A DNA stretch of 64,000 bases from contig CANMTU010000001.1 of NCBI GenBank assembly GCA_947501005.1, forward strand, positions 2,256,501 through 2,320,500, in the 5' to 3' direction. Below are positions 7,531 to 16,635 of this stretch, one piece after another. The notes under the pieces are model-generated. The model was given only the letters and a program-made list of their open reading frames with translations. It made no database searches and was not told the DNA's origin. Positions within the stretch are counted from its first letter, which is position 1; the number at the start of each line of letters is the position of its first letter. The stretch comes from an uncultured Erythrobacter sp. GTDB taxonomy: Bacteria; Pseudomonadota; Alphaproteobacteria; Sphingomonadales; Sphingomonadaceae. The translations under genes and the position numbers were made by a program.

Positions 7531-10500
7531 ATGGAATTCCTGCGGTCCTTCTTGCTCTATGTCGTTTGTTTTTTCATCTCCGTCTTCGTGGTGCGGTTGA
7601 TGTTGGAGGCGCTCCCCGATGTTTGGGAGGTGCTGATGATGTTCACGGCCCCCGTGATAATCGTCGGATGGTTGAACAAGCGGAGACGTGCAATGCGAGC
7701 AGCGAAAGCTGACACATGCGAGGTTGCCTCGGACGCCGCGATCGAACCGTTAAATGAAGATAATACCGACAGGGCTTTGCGAAATTCGACCGGCGAAAGC
7801 ATCCTGTCGATCGGCGAACAACGGATCGCTCGCGGTCTTGCGGTTTCACGCGAACATGCTGGTCGAACCTCGCGCAAGACTGACAAACGCAGTGAAGCAG
7901 AGCGATCTCTGCCCCTTTCTAGCCTACCTCAGCCACGAGAGCGGCAAACACCACGATTGAACGGTGCTACTCCTTTGCCATACAAACCAAAGCAGAACAA
8001 CGCGGTGTTGATCGCGGCCGGGCGCAAGGCCCGGAACGATTTGGCGAAGGCTGCGCAGAAATATGCGAAACCCGAAAGGACTTTGGCTTCGCCAGTTGGC
8101 AGAAACGCTACAACTATGAAGCACCCCCTCGAGATTGCAGCGAGCCGTTCAATGCAAAAGGCGGAGCAGCCGACGCCGCGCCTGTGGCAGTCTGCGACGC
8201 AGGATGCCCCAACAGCCATTCCTGCAGTGCTTGAGGAGCCGAAAACACCTATACGAGCGGACATTAAAACTTATCAGCCGAGACAGGACAACAGGGCGTT
8301 GGTTGCAGCGGGGCAGGCCGCACGTTCGGACCTCGAACGTGCGGCACGAAAATATGCCAAGCATCCCGCGATCGAGGTGACTGGGACTCAAGAAGTTCAG
8401 GGAACGACCTTCGTCGCTGGCGGACAAGCTGCCGAAGCGTCCTCAACGGCCTTGAAAAGTTCAGGTTGGAACCCGGCGGGCTGCTCGGTCGAGGTGGCTG
8501 GTCGGACCATACCGGGCATGGTCTACGTAGGAACACCCCCGAGGTTAGGTGAAGACTACTATCACATGACCTGCAGAGCATACATCATCCCTTCCCTTCC
8601 GGTAGGTGCGACCCACGAATATTGTCGTTCGGAAGATCTCGGCTATTGGCCGGATTACTCGAGAATATCGCCTTCGTGCCGTGCCGCGTATCTCGATTGG
8701 CTCGCAGCGGGAGCAGAGGAACCTCAAGCTAACGTTGGGTTCGTTTTCCTTTACTTCTATGGACTCGAGCGCCGGATGTTCGTGGATGATTGCAGCGCCG
8801 ATGAGAAGGTCGCTTTGATCGAGGAAGTGAAGAGGCTCCGTTTGGTCTACGGCGGGCATCATTCGGTCAATCGCTATTTGGGCGAGTTCATCGAAGCGGC
8901 CACCTTCATCGCGGGCCAGACCAGTGATGTCGAACCGTTCTTCGATTGGAACAGCTGGGAGTTGCCGCTAAGCTTGCGCGTGAGGATCGGCGTCATGATC
9001 CGCGATGACCAACGGCTTAGCGCGGAATGGCTGCTGAGTTGGTTCATTTGCTCCAACCAATACAGCTTGCGCACGCCCGTCCGGAGGTGTCCCGATGAGT
9101 TCAAGGCGATGTTCTCGGCACTGTTCGATGAAAAGCATTCCAAGGGTTTGAAGGTTCGTAAGCCCAAGGCGTCGTTGACGCATACCTACCAAGCGGCTTC
9201 CCGCGAATTTGAGAAGCGGTTGCCATTGCTGGTCGATGGTGAGCCGGTGCCAGATATTGCGGCCTTGGGGGGCCCATTGAAGCAGGCTGACAAACTGGCC
9301 GCTGCAGCGTGCGATGCTTTGGACGCATACAGCCGTTATTTGGGACGTAACCCCGATGCCGGGGGCTCGCTTGAGGCACATGCGCTTCTGCCTTACAAGA
9401 TCATCGCTGAGTTCCCCTGTGCAGCGAAGGAAGAACTCTCCAAATGGGTGCGCAAAGTGATCGATGCGGGGGGGCTCGTTCCAGTTATTGAATTGTTGGA
9501 CCGCCTAAATGGTTCGACGCCGAGCAGCACCATGAAGAAGCGGTTGACAGAAGCCGCACAGGTTCTTTCCTCTGTAGGCTTCGCCATGGCTCCCGATCCA
9601 AAATTCGGGTTGCGGGCACCGAAGCTCGATGAACCAGTAGTGCTTTTTGATCTGAGCGCTGAAGCGCAGTTCGGCGATGACGTATCGGATAGTTACAAGC
9701 GGGTCCTCTTGGAAATGGCCTTGGGAACGCTGGTCGCCCATGCTGACGGCACAATGGTGGAGGCGGAGCGCGAACGGCTGGTCGAGCGTGCCGAGACCGC
9801 ACCGGTTGCGAACGAGGGGGAACGGCGTCGGTTGCAGGCTAACCGGGTCTGGTTCGAAGCGGTCAAGCCAGACATCGCGATGCTTCGCACGTCTTTGAAG
9901 AAGGCGGGTCAGGACGACGTAATGGTCCTGCGTTCGGCTGCCATCGCAATGGCGCACGCCGATCTGGCGGTGGTGCCTGAAGAGGTCGCGGGAATTGAAA
10001 GGATTTACCAGTCGCTCGGGTTGGATCGATCTCTCGTCTATGCCGACCTTCATGCGGGTGGACCCGCTGACGGGCCGGTAAGCGTCCGAAGCGCTGTTGC
10101 CGAACAAGGTGGAGAGACCATCGTTCCGGATAAGGCCATGGACCATCCTGGATTGGACGAGGCCCGGATCGCGGCGATCCGGTCTGACACGCAGAGGGTC
10201 TCGTCCGTTCTAGCCGGTATATTCAGTGCAGGCGAAGATAACGGAGAGGGAGCGCATGATTGGTCCGAACCTGACGGTTCTTCAGACGGTGCATCGCAAA
10301 GCGGAACGAAGGACGATGAAGCCTTCGCCGGTCTCGACGATATCCATGCGGCATTCGTTGGCGAATTGTTGACCAAGTCCGGATGGACGGAAGACGAAAT
10401 GAATCGGCTCGCGGCTGTCGCTGGTTTACCTCTTTCTGGCATGTTGGAGACTGTAAACGAGTGGTCGTTCGATCGGCATAATGAGATGCTGGTCGATGAT

Positions 10501-10569
10501 TACGAAGGCTATGAGGTAATCGGCGAAACCGCCGACGCCATCAGGAAGACAATGAAGGGGGCGGAGTGA
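7531..10569 (+). CDS. sngA: Shango SngA-like protein: TerB_N-TerB-TerB_C, membrane anchored
   Basis: The product is about 1012 residues. The N-terminus has two membrane segments (about residues 4-30 and 35-55) ending in a basic KRRR stop. A long low-complexity linker follows to about 315 with two copies of a 26-residue alanine-rich repeat. A TerB_N domain begins SGWNPAGCSVEVAGR and includes IPGMVYVG; a TerB-like helical domain follows (about 740-860: LGTLVAHADGTMVEAERERL), then a TerB_C domain at the end (EMNRLAAVAGLPLSGMLETV). Together with the ATPase and helicase downstream this is the architecture of SngA in the Shango anti-phage system. GTG 7525 and ATG 7531 are equally possible starts, neither with a good ribosome site. 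The stop is one base before sngB. Confidence 0.8.
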   Translation: MEFLRSFLLYVVCFFISVFVVRLMLEALPDVWEVLMMFTAPVIIVGWLNKRRRAMRAAKADTCEVASDAAIEPLNEDNTDRALRNSTGESILSIGEQRIARGLAVSREHAGRTSRKTDKRSEAERSLPLSSLPQPRERQTPRLNGATPLPYKPKQNNAVLIAAGRKARNDLAKAAQKYAKPERTLASPVGRNATTMKHPLEIAASRSMQKAEQPTPRLWQSATQDAPTAIPAVLEEPKTPIRADIKTYQPRQDNRALVAAGQAARSDLERAARKYAKHPAIEVTGTQEVQGTTFVAGGQAAEASSTALKSSGWNPAGCSVEVAGRTIPGMVYVGTPPRLGEDYYHMTCRAYIIPSLPVGATHEYCRSEDLGYWPDYSRISPSCRAAYLDWLAAGAEEPQANVGFVFLYFYGLERRMFVDDCSADEKVALIEEVKRLRLVYGGHHSVNRYLGEFIEAATFIAGQTSDVEPFFDWNSWELPLSLRVRIGVMIRDDQRLSAEWLLSWFICSNQYSLRTPVRRCPDEFKAMFSALFDEKHSKGLKVRKPKASLTHTYQAASREFEKRLPLLVDGEPVPDIAALGGPLKQADKLAAAACDALDAYSRYLGRNPDAGGSLEAHALLPYKIIAEFPCAAKEELSKWVRKVIDAGGLVPVIELLDRLNGSTPSSTMKKRLTEAAQVLSSVGFAMAPDPKFGLRAPKLDEPVVLFDLSAEAQFGDDVSDSYKRVLLEMALGTLVAHADGTMVEAERERLVERAETAPVANEGERRRLQANRVWFEAVKPDIAMLRTSLKKAGQDDVMVLRSAAIAMAHADLAVVPEEVAGIERIYQSLGLDRSLVYADLHAGGPADGPVSVRSAVAEQGGETIVPDKAMDHPGLDEARIAAIRSDTQRVSSVLAGIFSAGEDNGEGAHDWSEPDGSSDGASQSGTKDDEAFAGLDDIHAAFVGELLTKSGWTEDEMNRLAAVAGLPLSGMLETVNEWSFDRHNEMLVDDYEGYEVIGETADAIRKTMKGAE

Positions 10570-10570
10570 T

Positions 10571-11905
10571 ATGGCACGGTTGAGACCAAGGGAACGCGAT
10601 GGGATAGTTCAGGCGCTGCGTGCGGGTGTTGTGCCTAAACTGGGACTGGAACATATTCAGGTAGGACGCGCCGACGAAATTGGTGAGATGGTGAAGGACA
10701 TCGACCGGATCGCGGACGGCGGCTCAACGATCAGGTTCGTCATTGGCGAATATGGATCAGGCAAGACTTTCTTCATGAACCTCGCTAGGCTTATTGCGCT
10801 TGAGAAGGGGCTGGTGACGATGTTCGCTGATCTAGCTCCCGATCGTCGTTTACACGCGTCCGGTGGCCAAGCGCGTGCACTCTACGCCGAACTCGCCCGG
10901 AACCTTTCGACACGCACTAAGCCGGACGGCGGCGGTTTGCCCAACATCTTGGAGCGCTTCGTCGGCAAAGCGCAGCAGGATGCTACAGCGTCCGACCGCA
11001 GTGTCGACGAGGTGATCGCCGATCGCTTGGGCGATCTGGAAGAGCTAACGGGAGGATACGATTTCGCGCAAGTCATACGCCAATACTGGCAAGGTTTTAA
11101 TACCGGCGACGACCAGCTCCGCTCTTCGGCCCTGAGGTGGCTGCGCGGCGAGTTTTCGACGAAGACCGATGCCCGCACTGCTTTAGGTGTTCGCACCATC
11201 GTCGATGATGCCAGTGTTTACGACCATTTGAAGCTCATGGCCGCGTTCTGCGTTGCAGCCGGGTATAACGGACTGCTCATCGGAATGGACGAGATGGTCA
11301 ACCTATTCAAACTCTCATCAGCGCAAGCAAGGAAGTCGAACTACGAGCAGATCCTACGGATACTGAATGACGTGCTGCAGGGCAGTGCCAGCAATATGGG
11401 TTTTCTGAAGGGCGGCACACCCGAATTCTTGATGGACACCAGGCGCGGCCTTTTCAGCTATGAGGCCCTGCAGTCCCGATTGGCGCAGAACACCTTCGCA
11501 CAGGGCGGCCTAGTCGATATGTCGGGGCCGGTGATCCGCTTGGCCAATCTGACTCCGGAGGATATGTTCGTGCTGCTGCAGAACATCCGTGCTGTCATGC
11601 AGGACGACGACGATGCGCTTCCCGACAAGGCGCTGACTTCCTTCATGGACCATTGCTCGAAGCGGATCGGAGAGTCCTATTTCAGAACGCCCCGCAACAC
11701 TGTCACTGCCTTCGTGAATATGATCGCCATCTTGCAACAGAACCCCGGCACGCAGTGGTCCGATCTGATCGGAAGGACGGAGATTGCCGTCGATCATGGC
11801 GACGACATGAGCGACATTGATGAACTGGTCGCGGGCGCTTCCGGAGCTAAACAAGCTTCGCAGCTTGCTGCGGATGACAACGGGTTGAGCACTTTCAAGC
11901 TATGA
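10571..11905 (+). CDS. sngB: Shango SngB-like ATPase (BrxD-type, DUF2791)
   Basis: The product is 444 residues. A Walker A motif GEYGSGKT lies at about 59-66 and a Walker B LLIGMDE at about 235-241, in an AAA+/P-loop protein of the BREX ATP-binding family. The motif FKGGTPEF-like region (FLKGGTPEFL) and DTRRGLFSYEALQSRL are typical of BrxD homologues. In Shango the ATPase probably works with the helicase on invading DNA. The gene starts one base after the sngA stop and ends 10 bp before sngC, so all three are one operon. Confidence 0.85.
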   Translation: MARLRPRERDGIVQALRAGVVPKLGLEHIQVGRADEIGEMVKDIDRIADGGSTIRFVIGEYGSGKTFFMNLARLIALEKGLVTMFADLAPDRRLHASGGQARALYAELARNLSTRTKPDGGGLPNILERFVGKAQQDATASDRSVDEVIADRLGDLEELTGGYDFAQVIRQYWQGFNTGDDQLRSSALRWLRGEFSTKTDARTALGVRTIVDDASVYDHLKLMAAFCVAAGYNGLLIGMDEMVNLFKLSSAQARKSNYEQILRILNDVLQGSASNMGFLKGGTPEFLMDTRRGLFSYEALQSRLAQNTFAQGGLVDMSGPVIRLANLTPEDMFVLLQNIRAVMQDDDDALPDKALTSFMDHCSKRIGESYFRTPRNTVTAFVNMIAILQQNPGTQWSDLIGRTEIAVDHGDDMSDIDELVAGASGAKQASQLAADDNGLSTFKL

Positions 11906-11915
11906 GTGAACGGGC

Positions 11916-14168
11916 GTGACCAGCGCCTTCGAGCGGCTCGCGCTGCCAGTGCGGAAGTGGGTCCGCACAGAAGGCTGGTCGACGCTTCGCGACATCCAGG
12001 TGCGCGGTATCGAAGCCATCCTAGAAACGGATCGCGATGTGATCATCGCTGCGAACACGGCTGGCGGTAAGACGGAGGCGGCATTCCTGCCACTGATCTC
12101 TCAAGCATTGGAGGAGCGCAAGGGCGAGCGGGAGGGCGCGGCCTCACCAGTGGGCTTCGACGTCCTTTACATAGGTCCGCTGAAAGCCCTGATTTCTGAT
12201 CAGGCTCGCAGATTGCTCGATATGTGTGCCGACAATGGTCTGCCAGTCGTTCCGTGGCACGGAGACGTGTCCGCGTCGGTTAAAGCGAAGGCGCTGAAGG
12301 CGCCGTTTGGTATCTTGCTGATAACGCCCGAGTCTCTGGAGGCATTGTTCGTTAGGCGCGGTGCGGACATCGCGAGGCTTTTCGGAACGACGCGCGCAAT
12401 CGTCATTGATGAACTCCATACGATGCTCGGAACCGAGCGCGGCATGCAGCTTCAATCTCTGATGGCGCGTATCGAATTGGCGATCGGTCGCCGGCCGCGC
12501 CGCATCGGACTTTCCGCTACGTTAGGCGATATGGGACTGGCGGGTGCCGCATTGGCTCAGGATGATGGTAGCAGTGTCGAACTGATCGAAGCTACAGGCG
12601 GCGGAGGAGCGGAACTGCGCATGCAGGTTTTAGGACATGTCCAAGGCCGCCACCACGACGAGGACCGGGATGATGGCAATGCCGATGGATCGGTTGACGA
12701 CGCTGGGCGGCCCGGCGCCTCAGTTGTCGGTGCCATCAGTTCACACCTGTTCCAGCATCTGCGCGGATCCGACAACCTCGTGTTCGCGGGTTCTCGCAAT
12801 ACGGTCGAGATTTACTCCGACAAGCTGCGCCAGCTGTGCGAAGCAGGCAGCCTCCCGCAAGAATTCTTCGCGCATCACGCCAGCATCGCCAAAGAGCGTC
12901 GACAGTTCATCGAGAAGCGGCTGAAGGACGGCAAGCTTCCGACGAGCGCGATCTGCACGTCCACGTTGGAGCTGGGCATAGACATCGGTGACGTGAAGTC
13001 GGTCGCACAAATAGGTGCGCCCTTCAGCGTAGCTTCCTTGCGCCAGCGGCTTGGGCGCTCGGGCAGACGGGAGGGTCAGCCGTCCATCCTGCGTCAATAT
13101 GTGATCGAGAGTGCGCTCGACACAGGATCGCATACGGCCGACCGGTTGAGGCTGGGCCTCCTTCGAGCGGTCGCGATGATCGAACTGCTCCTAGAAGGAT
13201 GGTGCGAGCCTCCCCACACCAGCGCCTTGCACCTTTCCACCCTGGCCCATCAGATACTGTCGGTAATTGCTTCGGCGGGTGGCGCCCGGGCAGAGACGCT
13301 GTTTAAGATCCTTTGCGTGCGAGGTCCCTTCAAAACCGTCACACCCGCGATGTTCGCCGATGTGCTGCGGTGCCTCGGCGACCCCGAGACCGCATTGATC
13401 GAGCAATCTGCGCACGGCTTGCTGATGCTTGGGGGTAAGGGGGAACGCCTTGTCGAACATTACAGTTTCTATGCCGTTTTCGAAACCAGTGACGAATACC
13501 GCATCATCGCAAACGGCAAGGAATTGGGCACCGTGCCGGTCGACAGTGTGCTTGCGCCGGGAATGATGATCATCTTCTCCGGCCGCCGATGGAACGTGAC
13601 CGAAGTTCGCGATGGCGAGCGGGTTATCCTGGTGACTGCTTCGGCAGCTGGCGTGCCGCCAGTTTTCGGAGGCGATCCGGGGATCATTCACGACGAAGTG
13701 GTCGGTCGCATGTTCGAATTGCTAGAGACCGATCGCGTTCCGGTCTACCTCGATGCTGGGGCGGTAGCTTTGATTGGCGAGGCCAGAGCCAATTTCCGCT
13801 CGCTCCTGTTCGACCGGCGTGGACTGTCGAGAATTGGGGAACATGGGGCGATGGTATTCACGCGGCGCGGGACGATCGCCACCAACACTCTCGCCTTGGC
13901 GCTCCGTGCCGCTGGATTCGCGGTAGAAGTCCATGATGGCTTGCTTGAAATTGGCGCGGACGAAGACGGCCCGGATCTGATTGAAACGCTGGAAATGGTA
14001 GCCGCCGGACGTGATTTCGATCTGTTCGCTGACGATACTAATCTTCGGTTCGAGAAGTTCGATCAATATCTGTCGGACCGGCTCTTGCAGGCCAGCGCGT
14101 TGTCTTCGAGGTTGGACCGCGAATCATTGGAGCATACCGCACGGCAGGTGCTGTGCGCGGTTGGATAA
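11916..14168 (+). CDS. sngC: Shango SngC-like DEAD/DEAH-box helicase (BrxHI-type)
   Basis: The product is 750 residues and starts at GTG. Superfamily 2 helicase motifs appear in order: motif I TAGGKTEA (about 48-55), Ia GPLKALISDQ, Ib TPESLE, motif II IDELH (about 164-168), motif III SATL, then a second RecA lobe with STLELGIDIG and motif VI QRLGRSGRR. The overall form matches Lhr/BrxHI-type helicases. The C-terminal 300 residues are an accessory domain. The coding sequence is complete and uninterrupted, so the Shango operon appears functional, unlike most neighbouring cargo. Confidence 0.85.
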   Translation: MTSAFERLALPVRKWVRTEGWSTLRDIQVRGIEAILETDRDVIIAANTAGGKTEAAFLPLISQALEERKGEREGAASPVGFDVLYIGPLKALISDQARRLLDMCADNGLPVVPWHGDVSASVKAKALKAPFGILLITPESLEALFVRRGADIARLFGTTRAIVIDELHTMLGTERGMQLQSLMARIELAIGRRPRRIGLSATLGDMGLAGAALAQDDGSSVELIEATGGGGAELRMQVLGHVQGRHHDEDRDDGNADGSVDDAGRPGASVVGAISSHLFQHLRGSDNLVFAGSRNTVEIYSDKLRQLCEAGSLPQEFFAHHASIAKERRQFIEKRLKDGKLPTSAICTSTLELGIDIGDVKSVAQIGAPFSVASLRQRLGRSGRREGQPSILRQYVIESALDTGSHTADRLRLGLLRAVAMIELLLEGWCEPPHTSALHLSTLAHQILSVIASAGGARAETLFKILCVRGPFKTVTPAMFADVLRCLGDPETALIEQSAHGLLMLGGKGERLVEHYSFYAVFETSDEYRIIANGKELGTVPVDSVLAPGMMIIFSGRRWNVTEVRDGERVILVTASAAGVPPVFGGDPGIIHDEVVGRMFELLETDRVPVYLDAGAVALIGEARANFRSLLFDRRGLSRIGEHGAMVFTRRGTIATNTLALALRAAGFAVEVHDGLLEIGADEDGPDLIETLEMVAAGRDFDLFADDTNLRFEKFDQYLSDRLLQASALSSRLDRESLEHTARQVLCAVG

Positions 14169-14217
14169 ACCTTTCGCGTCCCGACTGTCCGCTTTAGGCG
14201 AGGGAATGGCAGATCAG

Positions 14218-14352
14218 TCATATCCCCTGCTTGGCGCGCGGATTGAGATCGTTCTCGAAGAAAGCTTGGTCGAGCAGATCGCGAGGTCGACATTCGAGCG
14301 CGGTGCACATTCGAGCGAGTATGCTAAAAACCAAGGCCTCGCAATTTCCCGG
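14218..14352 (-). pseudogene. Fragment of a small XRE-family regulator
   Basis: The translation LVFSILARMCTALECRPRDL matches the C-terminal half of a short Cro/C1-type helix-turn-helix protein (YozG/HTH_26 type: FxTLxxLCxALxCQPGDLL). The N-terminal half of the domain cannot be found intact upstream in any frame. It is probably a decayed regulator gene, though a divergent intact gene extending to about 14500 cannot be excluded. Confidence 0.45.
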
Positions 14353-14443
14353 CCGAACGTCGGCTAAGGCCGGACAACGAACGGACTTCGAAGTGCTGTC
14401 CAATTGAACCTCTTCACAACCGTTATCGATGGAATCCGTTCTT

Positions 14444-14641
14444 CTACTTCGGTTGTGTAAGCTCCGTGGACTGATCCGGCATGCTTCGTGTAGTAGCGGC
14501 ATAGCGTTGGACGAGCAGCGCTCCCGGAGGCAAGGCTATGGAGCTCTCGATTTCGTCAATCAGCGCTTCAGGGCTTCCGAGTTGACTCGAAGCGCAGCCT
14601 GTTAGTTCGATAAGATAGAGGATCAAGAGTGCGGGCCGCAC
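14444..14641 (-). CDS. Small putative lipoprotein
   Basis: The frame has 65 codons from a GTG. The N-terminus is hydrophobic and ends in a lipobox-like LTGC (Cys 16), followed by LIDEIESSIALPPGALLVQR. There is no clear ribosome site and no family is recognised. The surroundings are decayed, so it may be a gene remnant. Confidence 0.35.
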   Translation of the reverse strand: MRPALLILYLIELTGCASSQLGSPEALIDEIESSIALPPGALLVQRYAATTRSMPDQSTELTQPK

Positions 14642-14668
14642 GGGCGGATTATCTTACTTGCAGAGAAC

Positions 14669-14690
14669 GTCCGCAATGCGGTCGTTTGCT
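14669..14690 (-). repeat. Dispersed 22-bp intergenic repeat, copy 1
   Basis: Read on the minus strand this is AGCAAACGACCGCATTGCGG plus AC. It differs by a single base from the copy at 16549-16570 and matches the core of the copy at 15933-15957. Confidence 0.6.
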
Positions 14691-14721
14691 GCCAGGTGGT
14701 TCGGATTCCGCCCATTGATCC

Positions 14722-14934
14722 AACCTCGTCCGATCACGGCTTGAGGTTTTAGGCGACCCGGCCTTCGATGTGACCGAAGATACGAGCACGACGATCGGGG
14801 ACTTCGAGGCGCTGCTGATTAAAGCGACCGGTCCTGAGTGGAACAGGCGGATCATGAGCTTCAACGACGCCGAGGAATGGCGGCAGATCCATTACGATGA
14901 TCGCGAAACCATTCTCGACCGCGTCGCAACATGA
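14722..14934 (+). pseudogene. C-terminal fragment of an unknown gene
   Basis: A 70-codon frame with coding-like composition reads VLGDPAFDVTEDTSTTIGDF, then LLIKATGPEWNRRIMSF and QIHYDDRETILDRVAT before a stop. It is open on the 5' side only back to a stop just before 14722, with no start codon or ribosome site. It looks like the tail of a larger protein whose front was deleted. It ends 23 bp before the next gene. Confidence 0.4.
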
Positions 14935-14957
14935 TAACCTTCTAGGAGATCACCGCA

Positions 14958-15602
14958 ATGTTACCTCCGCCAATGAAAGAGCATACGGTCCGCAACCTGC
15001 AGGATGCGCTTCTTGCCGTTTCACCCGATTACTTCAACTACGCGGACCCGGATGGTCGACGACGATATGGCGAAAGGGTATTCGCCTATGAGCTCTACCA
15101 CCAGATGCGCCTACGCTTTCCCCTTTCCCATTACGTGGACGGGGAGTTCCAGAAAGGGTTGAGGGCTATCCCGGAACTCGAGCGGACGGAGACGTTGATC
15201 CCCGACCTCGTGATCCACCACCGAGATGAGCTTACGAAAAATCTGCTGGCCATTGAAATCAAGACGAGTTCCCGGATCGACGGCTCGGACCTGCTTCGCG
15301 ACATGCAGAAGCTCGAATTCCATACCCGCCCTCATCGGCCGGAAGGCGGCGGTCTTGACTTTCAGGTCGGTGTCCTGCTGATCGTCAACAGTTCTTTCCG
15401 GGAAGGGCTCCGCAGAATGAAGGACGATGAACGGAGAGCGTTCGGGGAATCTTCGCAGAATGCTCCTCGGGTTGCGGTATGGAACGTCGAAAAACCTCTC
15501 GCACGCAAGGGCGGCAACTACGGAGACGGGCGTTTGTCGTCCGAGTGTCTGAGGATTTATCGAGCCGATGCTATCGCAAAGGGAATATCCGAATTCGAGT
15601 GA
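14958..15602 (+). CDS. PD-(D/E)XK nuclease-like protein
   Basis: The product is 214 residues. The core PDLVIHHRDELTKNLLAIEIK gives the classic nuclease layout: Pro-Asp at 82-83, then Glu100-x-Lys102 on the next strand. Glu45 in GERVFAYELYHQM is a further candidate metal ligand. It is therefore a predicted Mg2+-dependent nuclease domain of the restriction-endonuclease fold without a DNA-recognition domain. The start at 14958 is chosen for AGGAG nine bases upstream. It lies about 800 bp after Shango on the same strand. It may be a single-gene defence factor or part of a broken system. Confidence 0.65.
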   Translation: MLPPPMKEHTVRNLQDALLAVSPDYFNYADPDGRRRYGERVFAYELYHQMRLRFPLSHYVDGEFQKGLRAIPELERTETLIPDLVIHHRDELTKNLLAIEIKTSSRIDGSDLLRDMQKLEFHTRPHRPEGGGLDFQVGVLLIVNSSFREGLRRMKDDERRAFGESSQNAPRVAVWNVEKPLARKGGNYGDGRLSSECLRIYRADAIAKGISEFE

Positions 15603-16010
15603 GGGGAGACATAGTCGATTGCCTGCTTCAACGATCGTCGGATGACATCCAAGCCGCTCTGTCCAATGCAAATCCATGCGGCCGATCCAAGATTCCTTAC
15701 TACGTTGGCGAATGCAGCAACGACTCGAGAAGGTGCGAGGGGAGCCCCTCAAAATGACGATGTCAAAGGATCGGGCCGCCCCCATCGATCGAGTGACAAG
15801 TTACTACGCAATCGGTTCATTAGGCCCTGTTGACAAAAGGGATTCCCTAACGGCCTGACTTCTGATTCAAGACTGCTTTTTGTGGAGCAGTCATGCTGGC
15901 CGCTATCACGACTATCTGCCGAAAACCGGACCAGCAGGTAACGACCCCATTGCGGACATTGACACAACCAAATATTCGCAGCATGTTTCATCGCGTTTCA
16001 GGAGGTCAAA
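15603..16010. other. Intergenic region without a recognised gene
   Basis: Only short overlapping frames are present. The tract GGCCCTGTTGACAAAAGGGA near 15825-15845 looks like a decayed mobile-element end but has no partner. The second copy of the dispersed intergenic repeat lies at 15933-15957. A good AGGAGG ribosome site at the right end belongs to the next gene. Confidence 0.4.
15933..15957 (+). repeat. Dispersed intergenic repeat, copy 2
   Basis: AGCAGGTAACGACCCCATTG followed by CGGAC. It shares the AACGACCCCATTGCGGAC core exactly with the copy at 16549-16570 but has three extra bases at the left. Confidence 0.6.
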
Positions 16011-16406
16011 ATGAAGGGCAGTTGCTGCTGTGGCGGCGTTCGCTTCGAATTGACTTCGCCACCGAGTATGATGGGCACGTTCCATTGCTCACGTTGCCGC
16101 AAAGTAGGGGCCAGCACTTTTGTCTTCGTGAGTTCGGAGGATCTGGTCTGGATTTCGGGCCGTGATTTGGTTCAACGCTATGAGCCCGAAGCTGCTTACA
16201 AGTATGCTCGATGCTTCTGCAGAACATGCGGAACGGCATTGGGTGAAATCCTTTCAGACGAACTCACGTTTCCGATTGCAGTGAACGCACTCGATGACGA
16301 TCCCGAAGTCCAAAACGGTTTTCACGAGTTCGTAGCGGAAAAGCCATCGTGGTATGAAATCTGCGATCACGCCAAGCAATTCGAAGGTCATCCATCGAAG
16401 GGTTGA
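16011..16406 (+). CDS. GFA family (CENP-V/GFA domain) zinc-binding protein
   Basis: The product is 131 residues. Zinc-ligand cysteines are arranged as in the GFA fold: GSCCCGGVRFEL at the start, FHCSRCRKVG, then FCRTCGTALGE. Family members include the glutathione-dependent formaldehyde-activating enzyme, but most bacterial copies are uncharacterised carbon-sulfur lyase-like proteins, so the substrate is unknown. AGGAGG lies seven bases before the ATG. It stands alone between two copies of the dispersed repeat. Confidence 0.85.
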   Translation: MKGSCCCGGVRFELTSPPSMMGTFHCSRCRKVGASTFVFVSSEDLVWISGRDLVQRYEPEAAYKYARCFCRTCGTALGEILSDELTFPIAVNALDDDPEVQNGFHEFVAEKPSWYEICDHAKQFEGHPSKG

Positions 16407-16548
16407 CTTGGGCGGCGACTTCGCTGCCGACGTCCCCGAAAGCAGACGGTCGCAAAACCACCCCATAAACAGACATTCGCGGGCTGCTAAGTGGCGCCTA
16501 GAGCCGGACAGGCTGCTATCGCGGTCGCTGTGTTATAATCGGACTGTC

Positions 16549-16570
16549 AGCAAACGACCCCATTGCGGAC
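16549..16570 (+). repeat. Dispersed intergenic repeat, copy 3
   Basis: AGCAAACGACCCCATTGCGG followed by AC, located about 65 bp before the start of the VOC gene. It is inverted relative to copy 1. Confidence 0.6.
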
Positions 16571-16635
16571 GATCATAATATAGTGCCTTGATCGTAAAGA
16601 CCGACGGGAGCACCATCTTATCAAGGAGAGGCGAT

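Noticed and set aside
10571-14168. BREX system
   Set aside because: BrxD- and BrxHI-like proteins are present, but the hallmark PglZ, BrxC and PglX genes are absent, and a TerB protein heads the operon.
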